Shown: piece after piece, positions 24,102-32,960 of the stretch
Numbering within the stretch: the stretch's first letter is position 1
Layout: each line of letters starts with the position of its first letter
Assembly: GCA_000431775.1 (NCBI GenBank)
Contig: FR888233.1
Span: 59,621 to 114,063, forward strand
Origin: Clostridium sp. CAG:413
GTDB taxonomy: Bacteria > Bacillota > Clostridia > Oscillospirales > Acutalibacteraceae
Reading direction: 5' to 3'
Length of the DNA stretch: 54,443 nt
Translations under genes and position numbers: made by a program
Notes under the pieces: model-generated
Database searches by the model: none
What the model was told of the DNA's origin: nothing
Seen by the model: the letters and a program-made list of their open reading frames with translations, nothing else

Positions 24102-25028
24102 TCAGCCGCCGACGCCGATCTCGGCCATTTGGCGGTTATGCTCTTCGAGGGTTTCGGAGTAGTGGTTGGTGTTATCCTTGCCGTAGAAGAAGTAGTAATA
24201 ATTCGTATCGGCGGGGTTACGGGCGGCGTCTATCGCTTTAAGACCGGGGCAGCATATCGGCCCTGCGGGCAGGCCGACGCGCTTGTTGCAGGTGTTATAG
24301 AGAGCGGCGTACTTCGACTGATCCGTCACAAGTGGGTTGCCCGTGATGTAGTTGTTGACGTATTCTCTCGTCGGGTCGCAGTTGAGATATTTATAATCGC
24401 CGCCGGTACGCAGACGATTGTGAAATACGGAGGAGACAAGGCGCATATGCTCGCTGCTGCGGGCTTCTTTCTCTATCATCGAGGCGAGTATCAGCGTGTC
24501 GTCGTCGATGTCGCCGACCTTGGCGTGGAAGTTATTCAGCATTTTGATTAGAACGCTTCTCGGGCTGTCGCCGATGTAGAAATCGTATGTATCGGGGAAG
24601 AGATAGCCCTCCATTTTGAAGCATCTGTCGCTGCTTGACGGGATAGAAAACGACTTCGGCGAATAGCTCTGGCACACGTCGTAGAAATCCTTGGCGGTGC
24701 AGACGCCCTTTGACTCAAGCAGATTCGCTATCTGCATGAAGGAGTAGCCCTCGGGGATAGTCACGCGCACCTGCGTTTTCTCGGTCGCCTTTGTGCGTTC
24801 GGCCGACGCGGTCTGAGGAACGCTGCCGACGGCGTTGTTATCGCCGGTTTCGTTCGACTGATTGCCGCCCCATGTTTCTATCGTGTAGGGATCGGCGTTC
24901 GCGGGCACGGCGCTGCTGCCCGCCTCACTCGGGTCTGCTTCCGGCTTCAGGGAGCAGCCGAAAAGAGTTGCCGTTATCATGCAAAGCAGCGTGACGACCG
25001 CCGCTGCACGGCATAATTTATTATACAT
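24102..25028 (-). CDS. mltG: Endolytic peptidoglycan transglycosylase MltG-like lipoprotein
   Basis: 308 residues. A lipobox (TLFGC, Cys25) indicates a lipoprotein rather than the usual N-terminal membrane helix. A Ser/Thr/Asn-rich linker (26-85) is followed by a LysM-like segment (IPEGYSFMQIANLLESKGV) and the YceG/MltG catalytic domain, with MEGYLFPDTYDF, ASMIEKEA (catalytic Glu186 by analogy with E. coli Glu218), VFHNRL, and LPAGPICCPGLKAIDAARNP. The enzyme cleaves nascent glycan strands and sets their length. It lies 15 bases after the PrsA-like gene in the same operon, both being envelope proteins. Confidence 0.93.
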   Translation of the reverse strand: MYNKLCRAAAVVTLLCMITATLFGCSLKPEADPSEAGSSAVPANADPYTIETWGGNQSNETGDNNAVGSVPQTASAERTKATEKTQVRVTIPEGYSFMQIANLLESKGVCTAKDFYDVCQSYSPKSFSIPSSSDRCFKMEGYLFPDTYDFYIGDSPRSVLIKMLNNFHAKVGDIDDDTLILASMIEKEARSSEHMRLVSSVFHNRLRTGGDYKYLNCDPTREYVNNYITGNPLVTDQSKYAALYNTCNKRVGLPAGPICCPGLKAIDAARNPADTNYYYFFYGKDNTNHYSETLEEHNRQMAEIGVGG

Positions 25029-25043
25029 TATTATTTGATCTCC

Positions 25044-25979
25044 TTAGGTGTATTTTTTGACCAGCCTGTCCGCTCTGCGCCCCTTCTCCTCGACGGGGAG
25101 GGCGGCGACGGCTTCGGCGGTCTTGCTCTCGGCGGCCTCGGAATAGAGATCCTTTATGCACGAGGAACGGTAGTTTGCATAGAGACTTTCGCCCTTGGCG
25201 GCAAGATCCTCCTTGAGCACGGCGAAAACGCATTCGTCATAGACGAGCACCTGAACGGTGTTTGCCTGCTGCTTGGCGATCTTCTCAAAGAAGCCGGCGG
25301 GGTAGCCGTCGGAGTCTTTCTTGAGCAGGATGGAGTCCGAGAGGGCGTAGCCCGCAGCCGAGGCGGCGTCGGAGAAGCCCGAAACGCTTGCGGCCATTTT
25401 GTTGAACGCCGCTACGGTGTCATTCTTTTGCTGCTGGGTCATTTTGGAATTTGTGCCCGCGGTGAAATAGGCGCAAACGGTGCGGAAGCAGACATACTCG
25501 GAGTAGAAATAGTCCTTTATCGCCTGCTCGGCAGCCGCGTCGCCCGTGCCCTTGTCATAGAGAGCGGTGAAAAGTGCCTCCTCATAGGCTTCGCAGGTCA
25601 TTATCTTGGTGAGCGTCTGCTTCGACACGCCGACGCTGCGGTAGTGATTCTCAAATCTTATCCAAAGATTGTTGACCTCCTCGGATATATCGGTCTTCTC
25701 GGCGGAGGTCAGCTTCAGACCCTTGGTGACGAATTCGGTGTTGACGGCGACGTATTTTTTACATTTGTCTATAGCCGCCTGCTTGACCTTGGCTCTGTCC
25801 GAGGTGTCGGCAAGGCCGTAATCCGTCGGCCGCTCGGCAACTTTATCGAGGTAGTAGACAAAAATTTCTCTGTTAATCTCGGCTCCGCCGACGGTCAGCA
25901 CGGTGGGGGAGCGGCGTGAGCAGGAGCAGAGAGAAAGCAATATCAGAATTGCGGCGGCAGCCGCAGTGAATTTCTTCAT
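25044..25979 (-). CDS. PrsA/SurA-like lipoprotein, possible foldase
   Basis: 311 residues from the ATG at 25979 (AAAGG site). A lipoprotein signal peptide ends at LCSCS. The N-terminal region has the chaperone pattern of SurA/PrsA proteins (VLTVGGAEINREIFVYYL...), and the helical body and the QQANTVQVLVYDECVFAVLK segment fit the family. I do not see a complete parvulin isomerase domain, so it may be a chaperone-only member. It precedes mltG, 15 bases apart. Role in folding of secreted proteins is inferred from family resemblance. Confidence 0.72.
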   Translation of the reverse strand: MKKFTAAAAAILILLSLCSCSRRSPTVLTVGGAEINREIFVYYLDKVAERPTDYGLADTSDRAKVKQAAIDKCKKYVAVNTEFVTKGLKLTSAEKTDISEEVNNLWIRFENHYRSVGVSKQTLTKIMTCEAYEEALFTALYDKGTGDAAAEQAIKDYFYSEYVCFRTVCAYFTAGTNSKMTQQQKNDTVAAFNKMAASVSGFSDAASAAGYALSDSILLKKDSDGYPAGFFEKIAKQQANTVQVLVYDECVFAVLKEDLAAKGESLYANYRSSCIKDLYSEAAESKTAEAVAALPVEEKGRRADRLVKKYT

Positions 25980-26006
25980 GGCATCATATCCTTTCATTCG
26001 GAGAGT

Positions 26007-26035
26007 ATTATAGCATATAAAATCCCGCTTATCAA
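26007..26035 (-). promoter_or_regulatory. Promoter of the PrsA-like/mltG operon
   Basis: On the minus strand TTGATA, 17-bp spacer, TATAAT. Confidence 0.82.
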
Positions 26036-26073
26036 TGAAATGCAAAAAAGAAAAGAAAAATTTAAAAAATATC

Positions 26074-26102
26074 TTTATTCCCGCGAAAAAATGTTGTATA
26101 AT
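26074..26102 (+). promoter_or_regulatory. Possible promoter of zapA operon
   Basis: TTTATT, 17-bp spacer, perfect TATAAT; the -35 is weak. Confidence 0.5.
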
Positions 26103-26135
26103 TAAGCGGAATAAAACATTTTGGGGTGAAATTCA

Positions 26136-26468
26136 ATGGAAAAGATAAAACTTATCATCGCCGGCGAGGAGTATAATATCGCTACGGACGACGATCTCGA
26201 TTACGTTGCTCAGCTCGGCGCGGAGCTTGACAAAAAGATCAGCACTCTGCTACATGATAACGACAGGATATCCGTCACTCAGGCTGCGATAGTCACCGCC
26301 CTTGAGTATGCCGACAGCGCCAAGAAGTGCGAGAGCACCTCGGAGAACCTGAGAAATCAGATCCAGGGCTACCTTGAGGACGCCGCCAGAGCAAGGACTG
26401 ACGCCGAGATATCCAAGCGTGAATGCGAGCGCCTCTCAAAGGAGCTTGCCTCAAAGTCGTCTAAATAA
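26136..26468 (+). CDS. zapA: Cell division protein ZapA
   Basis: 110 residues. N-terminal ZapA fold (KIKLIIAGEEYNIATDDDLDYVAQLGAELDKKI) followed by a long coiled coil. ZapA binds FtsZ and bundles its filaments at the Z-ring. The stop overlaps the next start by one base (TAATG), so it is coupled to the U32 peptidase gene, a neighbour pairing common in Clostridia. Confidence 0.92.
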   Translation: MEKIKLIIAGEEYNIATDDDLDYVAQLGAELDKKISTLLHDNDRISVTQAAIVTALEYADSAKKCESTSENLRNQIQGYLEDAARARTDAEISKRECERLSKELASKSSK

Positions 26469-28513
26469 TGGCAGCCGAGATACTTGCTCCAGCGGGAGGA
26501 TATGACGCCCTTGTCGCCGCAGTCCGCTGCGGTGCGAACGCCGTATACCTCGGCGGCAAGGCACTCAACGCAAGGAGAAACGCCTCCAACTTCTCCGATG
26601 AGGAGCTTCGGGAGGCTGTGGCTTACTGCCACGCGAGGAATGTAAAGGTCTATCTGACCCTCAACACCCTCGTTGCCGACAGCGAGCTTGAAACGGCATA
26701 TGATGCTATCGAGTGCGCCTGCAATTCTCATGCGGACGCACTCATTTTACAGGATATCGGGCTTGTCTCGCTCGTGAGGCAGGTCTGCCCCGATATGCCC
26801 ATGCACGCCTCCACTCAGATGTCCGTGCAGAGCATCGAGGGGGTCAGGGAGCTTGAGAAAATGGGCTTTGCCCGCGTAGTGCTGCCCCGCGAGCTTTCCG
26901 AGAGCGAGATAGCCGCCATAGCCGCAAAAACGGATATGGAGCTTGAATATTTCGTCCACGGCGCGCTTTGTATGTGCGTGTCGGGTCAATGCCTGATGAG
27001 CTCCGTGCTCGGCGGCAGGAGCGGCAATAGGGGGCTTTGCGCCCAGCCGTGCCGTTTGCCGTTCGGCGTCAACAGCAAGGGCGGCAACGCCTTGAGCCTC
27101 AAGGATCTTTCGCTCGTCGATGAGCTGCGCCGCCTTGAAAAAGCGGGTATCTGTTCCTTCAAGATCGAGGGCAGGATGAAGCGGCCGGAGTATGTCGCCG
27201 CCGCAGTCACCGCGTGCAAAAACAGTCTGAATAATATTAATGATTATAATATAGATGAAGCGCTGCGGGCGGTGTTCTCCCGCTCGGGCTTCACAAAGGG
27301 ATATTTTGAGGGCAAGCTCGGCAAGGATATGTTCGGCGTTCGCCGCAAGGAGGATGTCGAGGGCGCCGCGCCCGTGCTTTCAAGCCTTGCAAGGCTCTAT
27401 GACGGCGAGAAGCCGCTTTTGCCTGCGGATATGGAGCTGAAATTCAAGCGCTCCGAGCCGCTCACGCTCAAAGTCTCCGCCTGCGGCAAAACCGCTGCGG
27501 TCACTGGCGATATCCCGTCCGAGGCGGTGAATAAAGCCGTCACCGAGGAGGAGCTGCGAGACAGGCTTGCGAAATGCGGCGGCACGCAGTTCTTTGCCGG
27601 CGATATTTCGATAGACCTCGACGAGGGGCTGAACGCCCCGGCTTCCGCGATAAATCGGCTTCGCAGACAGGCTCTCACGGAGCTTGACGGCGAGCTTGCA
27701 AAGGGAAGAGATATACCGTTCACCCGAACCGAACGGGTCACGGCTCCGCACTGTGCCGAGCGCATGAAGCTCCACGCAAGATTTTTCAGCGAGGCTTCCG
27801 TGCCCGACTCTCTTGACGGGCTTGCGAGGGTGATATTGCCCATTGAGACAAGCCCCGAGACTTTGAAACGGGTGCTTGACAGCGGAGCTCAGGCGGCGGT
27901 CGAGATACCCCCGGCGGTATTCTCAAACGCCGATAAATATGTTAAAAAGCTGACGGAGCTTAAAGAAAACGGGCTTTCGCTCGCTTGGGTCTGCGGCCTT
28001 GACGGCGTCGGCATAGCCCGCAGAGCGGGGCTGAAATTTGTCTGCGGCTTCGGCATGAATATTTTCAACTCCGTTTCGGTGTCGGAGGCTGCGATTCTCG
28101 GCGCTGAGGATTGCCTGCTTTCCTGCGAGGTCAGCCTCGCCCAGGCGGCGCATATCGGCGGCGAGCTGCCGAGAGGGCTGATGATATACGGCCGAATACC
28201 GCTGATGATGACGAGAAATTGCCCTGTCGGCACCAAGCTGACCTGCGCCGAGTGCGGCGGCAGGAGCTATCTGCTTGACCGCATGGGTGTGCGCTTCCCC
28301 GTCCGATGCAAAAACGGCTGCAGCTTCGTGCTCAATTCCCGCCCGCTGTGGCTTGCGGATAAATTGAATGATATCAGGAATGTCGATTACGGTCTGCTCT
28401 GGTTCACCGACGAGTCAAAAGAGGAATGCGCCCGTGTGATAAGCGATTACCGCCGCGGCGGCGCTCCGCAGGGTGAATTCACAAGAGGGCTGTATTATAA
28501 AGGTGTTCTTTGA
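26468..28513 (+). CDS. U32 family peptidase / tRNA or rRNA hydroxylation protein (with DUF3656-like C-terminal region)
   Basis: 681 residues. The N-terminal U32 domain has EILAPAGGYDALVAAVRCGA, VYLTLNTL, MPMHASTQMS and the signature CVSGQCLMSSVLGGRSGNRG with GLCAQPCR, whose cysteines probably bind an iron-sulfur cluster. The C-terminal half is the extension seen in the long U32 class. Relatives (RlhA, TrhP) hydroxylate rRNA or tRNA using prephenate; older work calls them collagenase-like peptidases. It overlaps zapA by one base. RNA modification is the likelier role. Confidence 0.9.
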   Translation: MAAEILAPAGGYDALVAAVRCGANAVYLGGKALNARRNASNFSDEELREAVAYCHARNVKVYLTLNTLVADSELETAYDAIECACNSHADALILQDIGLVSLVRQVCPDMPMHASTQMSVQSIEGVRELEKMGFARVVLPRELSESEIAAIAAKTDMELEYFVHGALCMCVSGQCLMSSVLGGRSGNRGLCAQPCRLPFGVNSKGGNALSLKDLSLVDELRRLEKAGICSFKIEGRMKRPEYVAAAVTACKNSLNNINDYNIDEALRAVFSRSGFTKGYFEGKLGKDMFGVRRKEDVEGAAPVLSSLARLYDGEKPLLPADMELKFKRSEPLTLKVSACGKTAAVTGDIPSEAVNKAVTEEELRDRLAKCGGTQFFAGDISIDLDEGLNAPASAINRLRRQALTELDGELAKGRDIPFTRTERVTAPHCAERMKLHARFFSEASVPDSLDGLARVILPIETSPETLKRVLDSGAQAAVEIPPAVFSNADKYVKKLTELKENGLSLAWVCGLDGVGIARRAGLKFVCGFGMNIFNSVSVSEAAILGAEDCLLSCEVSLAQAAHIGGELPRGLMIYGRIPLMMTRNCPVGTKLTCAECGGRSYLLDRMGVRFPVRCKNGCSFVLNSRPLWLADKLNDIRNVDYGLLWFTDESKEECARVISDYRRGGAPQGEFTRGLYYKGVL

Positions 28514-28531
28514 TCTATAGGAGGAATATTA

Positions 28532-29515
28532 ATGATAAGAATAGGCATATACGGCTACGGCAATATTGCCAGAGGCGTTGAGTGCGCCGTCAGACAGAAT
28601 CCGGACATGACCCTTGCGGCGATATTCACCCGCAGAGAGCCAAAGACGGTCAAAACCGTTTTCGGCGAAACTCCCGTATTCCGTGCCGATGAAGTCACCG
28701 TTCACGCCGACGATATCGACGTGATGATACTCTGCGGCGGCAGCGCAACGGATCTGCCCGTGCAGACTCCGCAGCTTGCAAAATACTTCAACGTCATCGA
28801 CAGCTTCGATACCCACGCAAGGATAGCCGAGCACTTTGCCAACGTCGACGCGGCGGCAAAGGAGGGCGGCAAGACCGCCGTTATCTCCGTGGGCTGGGAT
28901 CCGGGTCTGTTTTCGCTCAATCATCTTTACGCCGCTGCGATACTTCCCGACGGCAGAGATTATACCTTCTGGGGCAGGGGAGTCAGCCAGGGGCATTCCG
29001 ACGCGATAAGGCGCATTGACGGCGTTGCCGACGCAAGGCAGTATACCGTCCCCGTGCCCGAGGCGCTCAGAGCCGTCAGGGCGGGAGAGAATCCCGAGCT
29101 CACCACCCGTCAGAAGCACACGAGGGAATGCTTCGTCGTCGCGGAGCCGGGCGCGGATAAGGCGAGGATAGAGCGTGAAATCAAGGAAATGCCGAATTAT
29201 TTCGCCGATTACGACACCACCGTTACATTCGTAACGCAGGAGGAGCTTGACCGCGACCATGCGGGTCTGCCGCATCAGGGCTTCGTCATCCGCTCGGGCG
29301 TTACGGGCAGGGACGGCGAGCACAAGCACATCGTCGAATACAGCTTGAAGCTCGACTCCAACCCCGAATTCACCGCAAGCGTGCTGCTCGCATACGCAAG
29401 AGCCGCCTACAGGCTGAACAGATCGGGCGACATAGGCTGCAAGACTGTGTTGGATATCGCTCCGTCGCTTCTCTCGCCCAAGACGGGAGCCGACCTGATA
29501 GAGTATCTGCTTTGA
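28532..29515 (+). CDS. ddh: meso-Diaminopimelate D-dehydrogenase
   Basis: 327 residues, the usual length. Motifs: IGIYGYGNIARGVE (NADP-binding), FTRREP, LCGGSATDLP, VIDSFDTHARI, SVGWDPGLFSLNHLYA, WGRGVSQGHSDAIRRIDGV and DYDTTVTFV, all typical of Ddh. It makes meso-diaminopimelate in one step from tetrahydrodipicolinate for lysine and peptidoglycan. An AGGAGG site precedes the ATG. It follows the U32 gene by 18 bases. Confidence 0.95.
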   Translation: MIRIGIYGYGNIARGVECAVRQNPDMTLAAIFTRREPKTVKTVFGETPVFRADEVTVHADDIDVMILCGGSATDLPVQTPQLAKYFNVIDSFDTHARIAEHFANVDAAAKEGGKTAVISVGWDPGLFSLNHLYAAAILPDGRDYTFWGRGVSQGHSDAIRRIDGVADARQYTVPVPEALRAVRAGENPELTTRQKHTRECFVVAEPGADKARIEREIKEMPNYFADYDTTVTFVTQEELDRDHAGLPHQGFVIRSGVTGRDGEHKHIVEYSLKLDSNPEFTASVLLAYARAAYRLNRSGDIGCKTVLDIAPSLLSPKTGADLIEYLL

Positions 29516-29549
29516 TTAAAGATATAATGAGATAAATTCAAAAAAGGGC

Positions 29550-29578
29550 TTGACTGCAAGGCTGGATTGTGATATTAT
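29550..29578 (+). promoter_or_regulatory. Promoter of rpmG-secE-nusG
   Basis: TTGACT, 17-bp spacer, TATTAT. The leader of about 130 bases contains CCTCTGC (29586-29592) and its complement GCAGAGG (29632-29638). Confidence 0.85.
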
Positions 29579-29711
29579 ATTCCTACCTCTGCAAGAAGGC
29601 TCTTTTTTTGCGCCCGAAAATTAAATGAAACGCAGAGGGAGGCTGAGCTTCGGCGGGTTGCCTGATAGACTCGCACGGGGCCTGAAATTCCGATAAATGG
29701 AGGTGCCGCAC

Positions 29712-29876
29712 ATGGCTGCTAACGGTAAAAGAGTTAAGATAACACTCGCTTGCACCGAATGCAAACAGCGCAACTACAACACGATGAAAAACAAGCAGAA
29801 TACACCTGACAGACTTGAAATGAATAAGTACTGCCGTTTCTGCAGAAAACACACTCTTCACAGAGAATCAAAGTAA
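29712..29876 (+). CDS. rpmG: Large ribosomal subunit protein L33
   Basis: 54 residues, starting [17 protein letters not shown]. The two zinc-binding pairs are intact: CTEC and CRFC. The conserved NYNTMKNK and [19 protein letters not shown] regions match L33. A TGGAGG site lies upstream. First gene of the rpmG-secE-nusG group, the standard order in Firmicutes. Confidence 0.97.
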   Translation: MAANGKRVKITLACTECKQRNYNTMKNKQNTPDRLEMNKYCRFCRKHTLHRESK

Positions 29877-29894
29877 AGGCGGGAGGAACGACCT

Positions 29895-30269
29895 ATGGCT
29901 AAAAAGGAAATTTCCCAAGCAGCAGAAAAGGTTGCCGCCGCAGAAAAGAAAAAGGATAAAAAGCCTGCTAATCCGAACGGCAATGTTTTCCAGAGAGCCG
30001 GCAAAGCCATCAAGAAGTTCTGCAAGGACTTAAAGGGTGAGATCAAAAAGATCGTTTGGCCGGACAGAAACACCGTCCTTAAATCAACAGGCGTCGTACT
30101 CGTGGCCGTTATTATTTGCGGCGCGGCGATATTCGGCGTCGACCAGCTTCTTGCTCTTATCATTGGCCTGCTCAAGAAGGCTGCAGAGAGCTTGAGTGCT
30201 TCAAATGCAGAAGCAGAGACGACTACTGCTGCCGCTATGATGGCGATAAAGAGCTTCTTTATCGGCTGA
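29895..30269 (+). CDS. secE: Preprotein translocase subunit SecE, extended at both ends
   Basis: 124 residues, against about 60-75 for most Firmicutes. Residues 1-35 are Lys/Ala-rich. Residues 36-92 are the conserved SecE core, with the amphipathic helix, the KKIVWPDRNTVLKSTGVV signature and one membrane segment (about 65-92). An unusual tail (93-124) is Ala/Thr/Glu-rich and ends in AAAMMAIKSFFIG, mildly hydrophobic. SecE stabilises SecY in the export channel. Lies between rpmG and nusG as usual, with a GGGAGG site. Confidence 0.93.
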   Translation: MAKKEISQAAEKVAAAEKKKDKKPANPNGNVFQRAGKAIKKFCKDLKGEIKKIVWPDRNTVLKSTGVVLVAVIICGAAIFGVDQLLALIIGLLKKAAESLSASNAEAETTTAAAMMAIKSFFIG

Positions 30270-30288
30270 CGGGGCGGGAGGAACTGCA

Positions 30289-30837
30289 ATGCCTATTGAA
30301 ACAAGATGGTATGTTGTTCATACCTATTCAGGTTATGAAAACAAAGTGGCGGACAGCATCGTAAAGATGGCTGAAAACCGCAAAATGCAGGATCTCATCC
30401 TTGAGGTCAAGATCCCGACCGAGACAGTGACCGACGCGGAGAAAAAGAAGGAGATCGAGCGCAAGCTCTTTCCCGGATATGTTCTCGTCAAGGTCGCGGT
30501 TACGCCGGATAAAGACAATCGCCCCAAGATGAGCGATGAGACGTGGCTTCTTATCAGAAACACGCGCGGCGTTACGGGCTTCGTAGGCCCCGAAAATAAA
30601 GCGATCCCTCTTACCGACGAAGAAGTTATCAGGCTCGGAGTTGAGAAGAGAAGCATCGAGGTCTCCTACGGCGTAGGCGACACCGTCACCATTATCGACG
30701 GCTATCTCGAGGGCTTTTCGGGCGTCGTTGATGAGCTTGACGTTGATAATAACATCGTCAAGGTCACAGTTTCAGCATTCTTTGGCAAAGAGACCGTTGC
30801 CGAGCTCGAGCTCGACCAGGTTGAGCTTGCCGAATAA
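30289..30837 (+). CDS. nusG: Transcription termination/antitermination factor NusG
   Basis: 182 residues. NGN domain with WYVVHTYSGYENKVA and KLFPGYVLVK, and the C-terminal KOW domain with YGVGDTVTIIDGYLEGFSGVV. It binds RNA polymerase and links it to Rho or the ribosome. Nineteen bases after secE. Confidence 0.97.
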   Translation: MPIETRWYVVHTYSGYENKVADSIVKMAENRKMQDLILEVKIPTETVTDAEKKKEIERKLFPGYVLVKVAVTPDKDNRPKMSDETWLLIRNTRGVTGFVGPENKAIPLTDEEVIRLGVEKRSIEVSYGVGDTVTIIDGYLEGFSGVVDELDVDNNIVKVTVSAFFGKETVAELELDQVELAE

Positions 30838-30844
30838 ACACGGT

Positions 30845-30960
30845 AATTTGAGGGTCATAACCCTTTCAAATTTAGCGCCTCAGGGCGCAGTTGCGGCTCG
30901 TGCCGCAGCTTCGTGGGAGGGGCCGCAAGGCTCCGCAATTTACCACATTTTATGGAGGTT
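30845..30960 (+). promoter_or_regulatory. Structured leader of rplK-rplA, possible L1 binding region
   Basis: Three successive hairpins: AATTTGAGGG/CCCTTTCAAATT (30845-30872), GCGCC/GGCGC (30875-30888) and TGCGGC/GCCGCA (30892-30907). None has a T run, so they are not simple terminators. In other bacteria L1 represses the rplKA messenger by binding its leader; that role here is inference. Confidence 0.4.
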
Positions 30961-30968
30961 ATTTTGTT

Positions 30969-31413
30969 ATGGCACAGAAAGTTGTAGGCTTGATTAAGTT
31001 ACAGATCCCCGCAGGCAAGGCAACTCCGGCTCCCCCGGTAGGCCCTGCACTCGGTCAGCACGGCGTTAACATCATGGCGTTCACCAAGGAATTCAATGAG
31101 CGCACCAAGAACGACATGGGTCTTATCATCCCCGTCGTTATCACCGTCTATGCAGACCGTACCTTCTCATTTATCACCAAGACTCCGCCCGCCGCCGTCC
31201 TCATCAAGAAGGCTTGCGGTATCGAGAGCGGTTCAGGTTATCGAGAGCGGTTCAGGTATTCCCAACAAGACCAAGGTCGCAACGATCACGTCCGAGCAGG
31301 TTCGCAAGATCGCCGAGCAGAAGATGCCCGACCTCAATGCAGCAAGCATTGAAACGGCAATGAGCATGATCGCCGGCACCGCTCGCAGCATGGGCGTAAC
31401 AGTAGTTGACTGA
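30969..31413 (+). pseudogene. rplK: Large ribosomal subunit protein L11, frame broken by a 19-bp tandem duplication
   Basis: Starts at the ATG at 30969 with a TGGAGG site. The protein is normal L11 ([20 protein letters not shown], then [23 protein letters not shown]) up to base 31238. There a 19-bp unit beginning TATCGAGAGC is repeated exactly (31220-31238 and 31239-31257). Because 19 is not a multiple of three, the frame shifts; the rest of L11 ([20 protein letters not shown] to MGVTVVD) follows in the next frame to 31413. Removing one unit restores a full L11 of about 141 residues. L11 is part of the GTPase centre and of stringent-response signalling, so a true break would be costly. An assembly or sequencing artefact is the likelier explanation. 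Confidence 0.9.
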
Positions 31414-31470
31414 TTGCAAATTGTGGGAGGAAAAATCCGATTAACCACATGATTGGGAGGAAAAATTAAC

Positions 31471-32181
31471 ATGAAACACGGAAAGAAATATAATGAAAGC
31501 GCCAAGCTCATCGACAAGGCCGCTCTCTATGAGCCCGCCGAGGCACTTGAGCTTGCCGTTAAGAGCGCAACCGCTAAATTTGACGAGACTGTTGAAGTTC
31601 ACGTCCGTCTGGGCGTTGACTCCCGTCACGCTGACCAGCAGGTCCGCGGCGCAGTCGTCCTTCCCAACGGAACCGGCCGTACCGTCAGAGTCGCCGTTTT
31701 CGCTAAGGGTGCAGACGCAGACGCAGCAGTAGCCGCCGGCGCAGAAGTAGTCGGCGCTGAGGATCTTGTCGCAAGGATCCAGGGCGAAGACTTTATGGAT
31801 TTCGACGTTGCTATCGCAGCGCCCAACATGATGGGTCTCGTCGGCCGTCTCGGTAAAGTCCTCGGCCCCCGCGGACTTATGCCCAGCCCCAAGGCAGGCA
31901 CCGTTACCCCCGATGTTGCCAAGGCTGTTACCGAAGCTAAGGCCGGTAAGATCGAGTATCGTCTCGACAAGACCAACATCATCCACTGCCCCATCGGCAA
32001 AGTTTCCTTCGGCGCAGAGAAGCTCAATGAGAACTTCACCACCCTTCTCGACGCTATAATCAAGGCTAAGCCCGCCGCATCAAAGGGTCAGTACATCCGC
32101 TCCTGCGTGCTCGCCACCACCATGGGCCCCGGCGTCAAGGTCAACCCCAATAAGGTCGGCTCCGCTGCTGTCGGCGCATAA
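31471..32181 (+). CDS. rplA: Large ribosomal subunit protein L1
   Basis: 236 residues from the ATG at 31471, with GGGAGG upstream. L1 motifs: [37 protein letters not shown], the conserved [20 protein letters not shown] and [10 protein letters not shown] at the end. L1 forms the mobile stalk and often represses its own messenger. The gap after rplK contains a near-duplicate of the ribosome site (GGGAGGAAAAAT occurs twice). Confidence 0.97.
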   Translation: MKHGKKYNESAKLIDKAALYEPAEALELAVKSATAKFDETVEVHVRLGVDSRHADQQVRGAVVLPNGTGRTVRVAVFAKGADADAAVAAGAEVVGAEDLVARIQGEDFMDFDVAIAAPNMMGLVGRLGKVLGPRGLMPSPKAGTVTPDVAKAVTEAKAGKIEYRLDKTNIIHCPIGKVSFGAEKLNENFTTLLDAIIKAKPAASKGQYIRSCVLATTMGPGVKVNPNKVGSAAVGA

Positions 32182-32197
32182 AATTCGTCAAAACCCC

Positions 32198-32226
32198 TTG
32201 ACACACGGTAAAAAGTGTGTTAATAT
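32198..32226 (+). promoter_or_regulatory. Promoter of rplJ-rplL
   Basis: TTGACA, 17-bp spacer, TAATAT, directly after rplA. Confidence 0.88.
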
Positions 32227-32231
32227 AATCA

Positions 32232-32356
32232 AGCTGTTCTTTTTAAGACAGCAGGTGCTTTTCGCATAATGGTTTTTACCGCCTGCCGAGAGAGGATGCA
32301 TACTTTAGATATTATATCGGTATGTTTACGCCCTTTCTGCGGTATGCGGAAAGGGC
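32232..32356 (+). promoter_or_regulatory. Ribosomal protein L10 leader with attenuator
   Basis: The leader carries the Firmicutes L10-leader core: AGACAGCAGGTG followed by ACCGCCTGCCGAGAGAGG. A terminator-like hairpin (GCCCTTTC / GAAAGGGC, 32330-32356) with a short T-rich tail follows. In this known element the L10-L12 complex binds the leader and lowers rplJ-rplL expression. Confidence 0.75.
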
Positions 32357-32393
32357 TTTAATTTATGTATATAACATCCTTGGAGGTGAAAAT

Positions 32394-32918
32394 ATGCCCA
32401 GTGAGAAAGTTCTCGAGCAGAAGAAGCAGGTCGTCGCAGACCTTACCGAGCAGCTTAAGAATTCAGTCGCAGGCGTCGTTGTCGATTATAAAGGCATCAA
32501 CGTGGCCGACGATACCAAGCTCCGTAAGGAACTGCGTGAAGCAGGCGTTAAATATTCGGTAGTTAAGAATACTCTTCTCGGTCTTGCCGCTAAGGAAGCA
32601 GGTCTTGATGACCTTTGCAGCGTCCTTGAAGGCACCACCGCTATCGGTATCAGCCCCGAAGATCACACCGCAGCCGCAAGAATCCTTTCCAAGTTCGCCG
32701 ATACTCACAAGAACTTCGCAGTTAAGAGCGGTTATCTTGACGGCGCAGTCGTTGACACGGCTACCATTGATTCTCTTGCAAAGCTGCCCAGCAGAGAGAT
32801 ACTGCTTGCAACCGTTTGCAACGCGTTCAACGCACCCATCGCATCCTTCGCCCGTGCCGTTCAGGCTATCGTTGACAAGAGCGGCGAAGCTCCCGCAGAA
32901 GCAAGCGCGGAAGCGTAA
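32394..32918 (+). CDS. rplJ: Large ribosomal subunit protein L10
   Basis: 174 residues from the ATG at 32394 (TGGAGGTG site). L10 motifs: KVLEQKKQVVADLTEQL, GVVVDYKGI, TKLRKELREAGVKYSVVKNTL, and the C-terminal helix that anchors L7/L12 dimers. Upstream is the L10 leader; rplL follows 42 bases later. Confidence 0.97.
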   Translation: MPSEKVLEQKKQVVADLTEQLKNSVAGVVVDYKGINVADDTKLRKELREAGVKYSVVKNTLLGLAAKEAGLDDLCSVLEGTTAIGISPEDHTAAARILSKFADTHKNFAVKSGYLDGAVVDTATIDSLAKLPSREILLATVCNAFNAPIASFARAVQAIVDKSGEAPAEASAEA

Positions 32919-32960
32919 AATCATTTTTAATTAAAATTCATGTTTGGAGGAAAATAAACT

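Noticed and set aside
29580..29711. Possible tRNA or riboswitch before rpmG
   Set aside because: There is one 7-bp inverted repeat but no T-arm, anticodon arm or known riboswitch core.
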